Source of the DNA: Sphingopyxis lindanitolerans
Lineage (GTDB): Bacteria; Pseudomonadota; Alphaproteobacteria; Sphingomonadales; Sphingomonadaceae
Direction of reading: 5' to 3'
DNA: 64,000 nucleotides
Assembly: GCF_002993885.1 (NCBI RefSeq)
Contig: NZ_CM009578.1
Location: 2,502,009 to 2,566,008, forward strand
A program made the translations under genes and the position numbers. Every line of letters starts with the position of its first letter. Position 1 is the stretch's first letter. Below the pieces are notes generated by a model, which was given only the letters and a program-made list of their open reading frames with translations, ran no database searches and was not told where the DNA came from. Below, in pieces: positions 58,285-64,000 of this stretch.

Positions 58285-59682
58285 CTATGTCCGCGGACGT
58301 TTAAGCGGGTATTGGTTTGCCGGATCCCAATGGACGCCGTGGTTGGTCTTCGCTTCAGGCGTGAGCAGCATGTGATACGGCAGAGGTTCACGCGTGCGAT
58401 GGCTGCCCACGCGATAGGATGCGGACGTCTCCTCAATGGCCCAACTTTCATCAGAGCGAGTTGATACCTCGGGCGCGAAATATTCGCCGTAAACCCATCG
58501 CAAGCGCGACATACCCGGGTCAAAATCCATCATCTCCAGCTTGTTGAGAAGATGTCGAACGCCATCGGCGAGGCTGCCGGCCCACGTTTCCACGCCAACA
58601 TGGACAACTCCCGGCTGATCGGTTGGCAATTGTGCTGTCGCTTTCGCGACTGTCGCACGGAAATGCTTCGCTTTCTTGCGAATCGCCGTAGCTGATTGAT
58701 TGCGCCACCCGACAACGCTCGCCTGGTAGACTGCACTTGCCCAGAAGGGGCGCGTGCGGCTCGGCAGCCACTTGCCGGACATCGAATGCGCAAAATCATG
58801 ATCGTAACGGCCGATGAGCAGTTCGACCATCCGGCTTGAACCATAATATACATCGTCTTCCGCGAGGACCTCGCGGGCTAGCGTCCAGTCGATTTCTCGG
58901 ATCGTGCCAATTCCATGCTCATCGCTCCAATAATTTGCGCCGGCGGCGCCCAAATAGGCGGACGCATGCAACGCGAGATAATCGTCCGGGATAGCGTCGA
59001 GTTCGGCATCGAAGGCGATCTGCATGTAAATCGAGCGTCCGGCGGCAAGCGCGAGGCGATGTACGGGTCGCGCGAGTTCTTCGCCTCGGACACGCTCGCG
59101 CGCTTCATAGCTCGAGCGGTCCATACGCTTACACTCGACCGCCCACCTGCTTCTTCCTTTGCGCACATTGAGATCATGGGTTTTTGCGACCCCGGGACGC
59201 TCGGGCGCGAATGCAGTTTCCCAGCCATCGCGATAATATGCGAGCGCAACGAGCAGTTCAAAAAGCCCGCCATCCGGCTGACTGCGATCAGCATTCATAA
59301 GTCGGCGTGCTCGATCCTCTGCTCCTGGGATAGCGAGCAATTTGGTCAGCTCTTCTCCGATGCGAGTAAGCGTTGGAACGATGCGCACCGCTTCCTCGGG
59401 CACCCAGTTCATACGATCGGTTGCATATGCGTTGCCTTGGAAAAGATACCAAGAGGCCGTGTCAGCGGGATTGTAGAATGGGACTGGCTCGCCGCGCGAC
59501 CAACTCTCTTTCGCAATAAGGAACGACCGGCGCGTTTCCTCTTTTCGCTGTTCCCAGGTCCTTTTGTTGGCGAGTTCGGCGAACCACGCGCAGGCTAAAA
59601 GAACATTACTGTCTTGCCAGTCAAAACCCGATTTCGGCGCTGTCCAAAGAGGATCTTCAGGGCTCGTGCGCATCGATCTCAA
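58285..59682 (-). CDS. Unknown protein with PD-(D/E)XK nuclease-like signature
   Basis: The 465-residue protein has no named family that I recognise. Around the middle it shows E142 (LFELLVALAYYRDGW), D170 (THDLNVRKGRS) and E183-x-K185 (WAVECKRMDRSS), the order and spacing of a PD-(D/E)XK nuclease core like those of Mrr/restriction-type enzymes. The flanking regions are long and unassigned. The TTG at 59682 overlaps the upstream stop codon (TTGA); the ATG at 59673 is an alternative start. It is the last gene of a three-gene minus-strand operon. Confidence 0.6.
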   Translation of the reverse strand: MRSMRTSPEDPLWTAPKSGFDWQDSNVLLACAWFAELANKRTWEQRKEETRRSFLIAKESWSRGEPVPFYNPADTASWYLFQGNAYATDRMNWVPEEAVRIVPTLTRIGEELTKLLAIPGAEDRARRLMNADRSQPDGGLFELLVALAYYRDGWETAFAPERPGVAKTHDLNVRKGRSRWAVECKRMDRSSYEARERVRGEELARPVHRLALAAGRSIYMQIAFDAELDAIPDDYLALHASAYLGAAGANYWSDEHGIGTIREIDWTLAREVLAEDDVYYGSSRMVELLIGRYDHDFAHSMSGKWLPSRTRPFWASAVYQASVVGWRNQSATAIRKKAKHFRATVAKATAQLPTDQPGVVHVGVETWAGSLADGVRHLLNKLEMMDFDPGMSRLRWVYGEYFAPEVSTRSDESWAIEETSASYRVGSHRTREPLPYHMLLTPEAKTNHGVHWDPANQYPLKRPRT

Positions 59683-60476
59683 ACCCTAGGCGGCATGTGC
59701 GCCGAATCTAATCGGCGATGGATAAGCGACACGATTGTCAGCAAATCCTCGGCGTCCTCTTTTGTCATCGACCAATATATGCGTGGTTCGTGGGCGGTAG
59801 GATTACGGAACATGCCAAAGGCTCCGCGCACGAGATTTGCAAATCCGCTCTGTTCACTACGCTGGCTACCGGTCGTCCGCGCATTTATTGCGAGCAGGGG
59901 CGGTTCACCTCCAAGTGCCCGATCAACCAGTGACGCACCATCGTCGGTCAGCCCAGTGCGTGAACGCATCTTGTCGGCGACACTTTTAACCGCTTCCTGC
60001 ACGGCGTGAAAATAATCGTCGGCGAGCAGTTCGGCCCGGCAGAATTTCAAAACGTCCGCATGGACACCCCGCCCTTCCAGATCTGCCCGCAATTCCCGAG
60101 CCCGCCGCTGCGCCTCCGGTAAGGTTTGCGCTGCCTCGACTACAGAGATCGCACCCGTCTGGTCCACCACAAGTCCGGCGAAAGCCAACGCTTGATTCAC
60201 GAGAGCCCTCATCGGTTCGTAGCGTTCCGGCGTGCGACTATATTGCGCGGGCTTCATCGCCTGACGGACAAATTCAAGGATATGTGTTCGGTTCTGCTTG
60301 TCGTTCTGGCTTTTGGCAAATGCATTGAAGATCCGAACACGTTTCGTGATTGGCCCAGGATCATTCAAATTGCATGTCGCGAAAAGATGCTGAATCTCGG
60401 TGCCCGTCAGACCGGCTTCAGTGTCGCCAAGAGCATCGGCAATGGCTTTCAACTGGTCCTGAGTGAAAAATGCCAT
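59679..60476 (-). CDS. TIGR02391 (Hypoth_Ymh) family protein, HEPN-like
   Basis: The 265-residue protein ends with the family block GFANLVRGAFGMFRNPTAHEPRIYW, in which R224-x4-H229 (RNPTAH) has the form of a HEPN RNase motif. The N-terminal part (FFTQDQLKAIADALGDTEAGLTGTEIQHLFATC) resembles the helical region seen in this family. Such proteins occur next to restriction and abortive-infection genes; their activity is not established. It starts 7 bp after the 184-residue gene and overlaps the next gene by 4 bp, so the three genes are translated together. Confidence 0.78.
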   Translation of the reverse strand: MAFFTQDQLKAIADALGDTEAGLTGTEIQHLFATCNLNDPGPITKRVRIFNAFAKSQNDKQNRTHILEFVRQAMKPAQYSRTPERYEPMRALVNQALAFAGLVVDQTGAISVVEAAQTLPEAQRRARELRADLEGRGVHADVLKFCRAELLADDYFHAVQEAVKSVADKMRSRTGLTDDGASLVDRALGGEPPLLAINARTTGSQRSEQSGFANLVRGAFGMFRNPTAHEPRIYWSMTKEDAEDLLTIVSLIHRRLDSAHMPPRV

Positions 60477-60483
60477 CGGATAC

Positions 60484-61038
60484 TTATCGGGGAAGCTGGA
60501 GTACGGCGGAGCGAATGCAGGCCGCATCGCTCGGATCCAAATCGAGATCGAGACACAGCTTGTAGAATTCGTCTGCCACCTCCTTTGGCGCGAGGTGATT
60601 GGCTCGGACGAGATGCCGCGCAACGGTCTCTAGCGGCGCGATGTCACCGGAAGTGATGGCGCCGCAATCGTCAACCGCGGCCTTGAACGCCTGGATGGCT
60701 GGTGCGGGAAGTTTGGCGCCGTAGATGAAATAGTGGAGATATTTCAGGAAATGGCCATGGCGCACCATCTCTTCGTGGGAGCGCACTTTCCTCATGAACA
60801 ATTCTTGGCGCGAGCTGCCTCTCCCCGCCACATGATAGTCCGGGTCGGAAAAGAAGTTTAGACGCTGGGTCGGGATTGCCTTGCGCTTCAACAGACTCTC
60901 CGTGAGTCGGATCACCAGATCGCCGTTGGCGTGAAATGACTTGGTGTCACCGAGAGTATTCCGTGGATCAAATTGGATCGCGTTGACGAAGTCGTTTTCT
61001 TCTGACGTAAGATCGATAGTGAATGGGCTCTGTGTCAT
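60484..61038 (-). CDS. Hypothetical protein, first gene of the TIGR02391 operon
   Basis: The 184-residue protein is not recognised. Notable stretches are LTESLLKRKAIPTQRLNFFSDPDY, GRGSSRQELFMRKVRSHEEMVRHGHFLKYLHYFIYG and a helical C-terminus (LVRANHLAPKEVADEFYKLCLDLDLD). It has no signal peptide or membrane segment. It heads the three-gene minus-strand operon (61038 to 58285) and is divergent from the protease operon at 61126, with an 87-bp shared promoter region. Confidence 0.65.
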   Translation of the reverse strand: MTQSPFTIDLTSEENDFVNAIQFDPRNTLGDTKSFHANGDLVIRLTESLLKRKAIPTQRLNFFSDPDYHVAGRGSSRQELFMRKVRSHEEMVRHGHFLKYLHYFIYGAKLPAPAIQAFKAAVDDCGAITSGDIAPLETVARHLVRANHLAPKEVADEFYKLCLDLDLDPSDAACIRSAVLQLPR

Positions 61039-61125
61039 TTGATCTCCCTACCACCGCTCTCGATAACAGACTCGCGTGCAGGCAATTGCGGAATTGCATT
61101 GATACCAATTAGCGGAGGGACCGCC

Positions 61126-61218
61126 ATGTCGGCAGCCAGAATCGTTAGCGTGAACCAAGCCGAGGAACTTTTGAAGAAAGCAGCTGAGATCGATAAAAAG
61201 ATTGATCACAAACCGTGA
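61126..61218 (+). CDS. 30-residue peptide gene upstream of trypsin-like protease
   Basis: This short frame encodes MSAARIVSVNQAEELLKKAA followed by EIDKKIDHKP, an amphipathic charged helix. It has a good ribosome site (cggagggaccgcc) and its TGA overlaps the GTG start of the protease gene (GTGA), so it is probably translated and coupled. It could be a protease substrate, inhibitor or trigger, or simply a leader peptide; nothing in the sequence decides. Confidence 0.55.
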   Translation: MSAARIVSVNQAEELLKKAAEIDKKIDHKP

Positions 61219-62000
61219 CGGCGCCCGGTGTCGATAGCTGTTCGCTCGTTCCTTTGTTCGTTGAAGCATACTTCCGTGACCAGCGTCTTGGCGTTGGAAC
61301 GGCCTTTCCATGGCTCCTGCCTGACACAAGCCTCGCACTCATTACCAACTGGCATGTCGCCGCGGGGCGAAATCATGAAACCGATGCATGTTTGCATCCG
61401 ATGGCGGGCGTTCCCGATCATCTGCGGGTTCATGTGCCTCAGAACGAGCGCAGCGACGCACCGTATATCGTTTCGGTTGCCACTATGGACGCTGAGGGTC
61501 GGCCCCTGTGGACCGAACATCCGACGTTAGGACGAGGAGTCGATGTTGTGGCGCTGGCATTCGTGCCGCCGCCCAATCTCTGTCTCATGCCGCTGAATGC
61601 GATGCCGATGGTCAGTCTCAAGCAACGTGTCGGTATGCCGGTTTTCATACTCGGGTTTCCATTTGGTCGAACGGGAATGGGAATGCCGGTTTGGAAGCAG
61701 GCTACGTTCGCGAGCGAACCCTGCCTCGCCCCTCACCTCGACAAACCCTATTTTATCGTTGATTCAGCCTCGCGGCCGGGCATGTCGGGTTCGCCCGTGA
61801 TCCAGCGCGCGCATGGAAACATTGAGCTTGAGGACGGCCGTATCGGCACTGTTGGGAATGGCGATGGAGCGTTCAACTTCGTCGGAATTTATTCTGGTCG
61901 GTTCCATACCGAAGACGTCGACGACGCGCAGTTGGGGCGTGTTTGGCCTCGCGCGCTCCTCGAAGAGATATTGACATCACATCTTACCGCCAAAAGTTGA
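61215..62000 (+). CDS. Trypsin-like serine protease, cytoplasmic
   Basis: The 261-residue protein has the full chymotrypsin-fold triad: H47 (ALITNWHVAAG), D110 (GRGVDVVALAF) and S191 (DSASRPGMSGSPVIQ). It has no signal peptide or PDZ domain, so it probably acts inside the cell. Cytoplasmic trypsin-like proteases of this size occur as effectors in bacterial conflict systems. The GTG start overlaps the small peptide stop, and the next gene starts 4 bp after its stop. Confidence 0.78.
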   Translation: MTAPGVDSCSLVPLFVEAYFRDQRLGVGTAFPWLLPDTSLALITNWHVAAGRNHETDACLHPMAGVPDHLRVHVPQNERSDAPYIVSVATMDAEGRPLWTEHPTLGRGVDVVALAFVPPPNLCLMPLNAMPMVSLKQRVGMPVFILGFPFGRTGMGMPVWKQATFASEPCLAPHLDKPYFIVDSASRPGMSGSPVIQRAHGNIELEDGRIGTVGNGDGAFNFVGIYSGRFHTEDVDDAQLGRVWPRALLEEILTSHLTAKS

Positions 62001-62004
62001 ACCG

Positions 62005-62448
62005 ATGAAGCCGGACGATGCGGCAATCGGCAAGGCAGCGGCCGAATTTCGATCTGCGCTGGACGCTATCGACGATCGGCATTGGCGAGCCGTCTACATT
62101 GATCATTTCCCGCGTGGTGCCTGCGGCCATTGTTCCGAGCTGCTGGCGCTTTTCCTGCTTGAGCGCTTCGGAATCACCGCCGACTATGTCTGCCGCGAAT
62201 TCTATTCTGACTCGGGCGACCGCGAGACCAGCCATGCATGGCTCGAATGGAACGGCCTCATCATCGACATCTCTGGGGATCAATTTGAATGGCCGGCGGT
62301 GATCGTGACCCGGGACCGCGGCCGATATGATCTCGGTGTGGGCGAGCAGCGTCACCCGTTTGAGCTGGATCCTTCGTGGTGGTCGCAGCAGTGTTTGAGG
62401 ATTTGGTCTGCGGCTCAGCCCTTTTTATCGGATAGGCACTCGGACTAG
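62005..62448 (+). CDS. Transglutaminase-like (papain-fold) small protein
   Basis: The 147-residue protein shows a cysteine-histidine-aspartate pattern typical of transglutaminase-like/papain folds: C43 (RGACGHCSELLALFLLERFG), H77 (ETSHAWLEWNG) and D88 (LIIDISGDQFEW). It might be a peptidase, amidase or acyltransferase. It is tightly coupled to the trypsin-like gene (4 bp apart), suggesting a joint function. Confidence 0.65.
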   Translation: MKPDDAAIGKAAAEFRSALDAIDDRHWRAVYIDHFPRGACGHCSELLALFLLERFGITADYVCREFYSDSGDRETSHAWLEWNGLIIDISGDQFEWPAVIVTRDRGRYDLGVGEQRHPFELDPSWWSQQCLRIWSAAQPFLSDRHSD

Positions 62449-62484
62449 GCCTTAGGCGCAAAATACTTGATGGCCGACTGGTGC

Positions 62485-63210
62485 TCAGGCGGGTCGTCCG
62501 CCCAGAAAATCGGCTGTTTGCGCCCCCTCGTATGTCGGCGTTTCGAGCGCGGACGGCATCACATCGTTCAGCAGTCCACGCCGCAGACGATCATAGGTGG
62601 CGATCGATATCTTCGGGCTTAGGTCTTGGAAGCCTACCCTTACCTTTCGCTGCGCTTCATTCTCCAGGCGAGAATCCCCCATCACGATCGTCACACCATC
62701 CGGCTGTTTTATGCGTTCGTTTCCGACATTCACGCGGACATTCTCGATGTAGTTCGCGAAGTGGCTCATATATTCGCCGCACTGAGCAAGTGCTTTATGT
62801 GCTTCCGTACTAAGCCCGTCGCCGCGCTTGTTCGCGAACTGGACGTCAGGCCGTTTTAGCTCGATGATCTGCCAACTATAGCCGAGCGAGTTGCTCATGG
62901 CCGCTATAAAGTCAGGAATGAGACCGCGCTGGCCGTTTACCTGATTGGTCCGAATCCACCGTTTGGCATATGCCCATGTCCCGTGATGACCAGTCGTCCG
63001 GAATGCATATTGCAGAAGGTAGGGATGCGTCTCGATTATATTTTGCATCGCCTCTTCCGACCCTGTGGCCAAAGCGGCATCGAATTCTCCAGCCAGCTTG
63101 GCGCTAAAATCTCGTCTCGAACCGTACAGCGCGTCCGGAAATTGCTCTGCAAGTTCCCTGTGAAATCGCGCCTGATTTTCCGGTTTGGATAGCTCGAATA
63201 GAGTCGGCAT
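62485..63210 (-). CDS. DUF4263 (Shedu-like) nuclease
   Basis: The 241-residue protein has the DUF4263 pattern: an ETHPYLLQYAF segment near residue 60, then the nuclease core D100 (GLIPDFIAAM) and E117-x-K119 (WQIIELKRPD), followed by a helix with ALAQCGEYMSHFANYI. Shedu (SduA) proteins with this domain are single-gene anti-phage nucleases, usually with an extra N-terminal region of 100 residues or more; this one is short. The ATG at 63210 is preferred to the upstream one at 63234. It is convergent with the transglutaminase-like gene. Confidence 0.78.
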   Translation of the reverse strand: MPTLFELSKPENQARFHRELAEQFPDALYGSRRDFSAKLAGEFDAALATGSEEAMQNIIETHPYLLQYAFRTTGHHGTWAYAKRWIRTNQVNGQRGLIPDFIAAMSNSLGYSWQIIELKRPDVQFANKRGDGLSTEAHKALAQCGEYMSHFANYIENVRVNVGNERIKQPDGVTIVMGDSRLENEAQRKVRVGFQDLSPKISIATYDRLRRGLLNDVMPSALETPTYEGAQTADFLGGRPA

Positions 63211-63449
63211 CGTTTTCGCTCCTCTTGAACACAAAGTCTACCAGCGCCTCAGGCGGTTGAAAGCCCCCAACTGAGCGCGGCATCTGATGAGCGCGCTCTG
63301 GCCTCGGCACGCTCGGCCAGGGGGCGCGCTGATGTCGGGCCGCGCGGCGCACTCGGCTCGCTTTCCTTGCGGGGCGGCGGCTAGGCACTGACGCGCATCG
63401 CACGCCGCCCCGCTGCGGGCTCGCCAAGAGCGCGTCATTCTCTGGAGGG

Positions 63450-63883
63450 CATCCGCTGAGTTTCCTGCGCGATAAGCTCGGCACGATGGGGATCTTCCGC
63501 TGCGCCGATCTCGCGTCGATCCGAGACGGGCGCAATATCGAGGTCGCCGACGTCATTCTCGTCCGACAGCGGCCCGGGTCGGCGAAGGGTGTGCTCTTCG
63601 TTACGATCGAGGACGAGACGGGGATCGCCAACGGCATCGCTTCGACATCTTCCGGCGCCAAGTCATGTCGGCCTCGATGATCGGGATGCGCGGTCGGCTC
63701 CAGAAGGAGGGCGAGGTCATCCACATCATCTGCGACCGGATCGTCGATCATGATGCGATGCTGCGGTCGATCGCGCAGGGTGAAGTGTCGATCGCACCCG
63801 GTCGCGGGGATGGCGCGCGGAACGGAGGAGGACCGGATTCGCGCGATGCGCCGCTCCGCATCCGGAGTCATGATTTTCACTGA
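63450..63883 (+). pseudogene. dnaE2: Remnant of error-prone DNA polymerase dnaE2 (3' end, frameshifted)
   Basis: In one frame the stretch reads HPLSFLRDKLGTMGIF..ADVILVRQRPGSAKGVLFVTIEDETGIAN, the OB-fold region near the DnaE2 C-terminus. After about 63630 the homology continues in another frame (RFDIFRRQVMSASMIGMRGRLQKEGEVIHIICDRIVDHD..GGGPDSRD..SHDFH) to the usual C-terminal end. About 900 residues of the polymerase are missing upstream. The region 63235-63449 shows nothing recognisable. It is probably debris of an imuA-imuB-dnaE2 cassette. Confidence 0.82.
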
Positions 63884-63942
63884 AACATGGCGAGGTTATC
63901 AGATATGTTGTCAATCCGATCGCAGCCGTCCACCAAGCAAAT

Positions 63943-64000
63943 ATGAACCTGAACGACGCTTTGAAATTGGTTGCGGATGCTCGCGCAGCCAATCCCCAGA
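63943..64000 (+). CDS. Start of an unidentified gene running off the window
   Basis: An open frame begins at ATG 63943 with MNLNDALKLVADARAANPQ and continues to the window edge. The ribosome site is weak and only 19 residues are visible, so neither reality nor function can be judged. Confidence 0.3.
   Translation, partial: MNLNDALKLVADARAANPQ

Noticed and set aside
63104..63880. 259-codon minus-strand frame at the right end
   Set aside because: It runs antisense to the recognisable dnaE2 remnant and into the Shedu-like gene, and has no domain of its own.
1..64000. CRISPR array or rRNA operon
   Set aside because: No regularly spaced direct repeats with unique spacers and no rRNA sequence were seen; the intergenic repeats are single palindromes or paired leaders.

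Overview
The window looks like a chromosome segment of a sphingomonad alphaproteobacterium, most likely a Sphingopyxis-type organism. This rests on the high GC, the gene repertoire (two-component LytS/LytTR pair, FtsK, RibA, LolA, a sphingomonad-type sigma-like protein, PutA with a divergent Lrp-type regulator) and an accessory lasso-peptide locus of the alphaproteobacterial type with isopeptidase, TonB receptor and FecIR. The genus is an inference; no rRNA is present.

Positions 1-704 hold a broken P4-type integrase beside tRNA-Gly(CCC), ending in what looks like the repeated end of an IS21-like element. Positions 841-35106 are mostly core chromosome: a paired acyl-CoA dehydrogenase, lrp/putA, a CcmI-like TPR protein, gdhA, a four-gene multihaem cytochrome operon (9553-19232), rsh, a glycosyltransferase, an HxlR regulator, a LytS/LytTR system, ribA-xthA, lolA, ftsK, ubiH-like, a sigma-like gene, a LON-domain protein and a thioredoxin co-chaperone. 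The cytochrome operon encodes a pentahaem protein, a lipoprotein with two GlcG/HbpS domains, a large outer-membrane barrel protein and a 1434-residue decahaem protein with a C-terminal LVIVD propeller. Together these look like an envelope-spanning electron conduit.

tRNA-Gly(GCC) at 35107-35181 marks the probable start of a genomic island that runs to the right end. It opens with plasmid/ICE-type genes (DUF932, DUF6878-like, DUF6915-like, ParB, Toprim primase, DUF2493) carrying duplicated or conserved leaders. It continues with a contiguous co-directional run of luxR, luxI, a phytanoyl-CoA dioxygenase-like gene, a GntR regulator and a complete lasso peptide operon (precursor, B, C), faced by isopeptidase, TonB receptor, FecR and FecI on the other strand. 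Quorum sensing sitting directly upstream of a lasso operon is the most striking feature of the window.

From 54880 to the end the island carries defence-type genes: an Abi_2/AbiF HEPN protein with a probable structured ncRNA upstream, a secreted nuclease, DUF736, an MNT-HEPN protein, a three-gene minus-strand operon (unknown protein, TIGR02391 HEPN-like protein, PD-(D/E)XK-like protein), a divergent three-gene operon (30-residue peptide, trypsin-like protease, transglutaminase-like protein), a Shedu-like DUF4263 nuclease and a frameshifted remnant of dnaE2.
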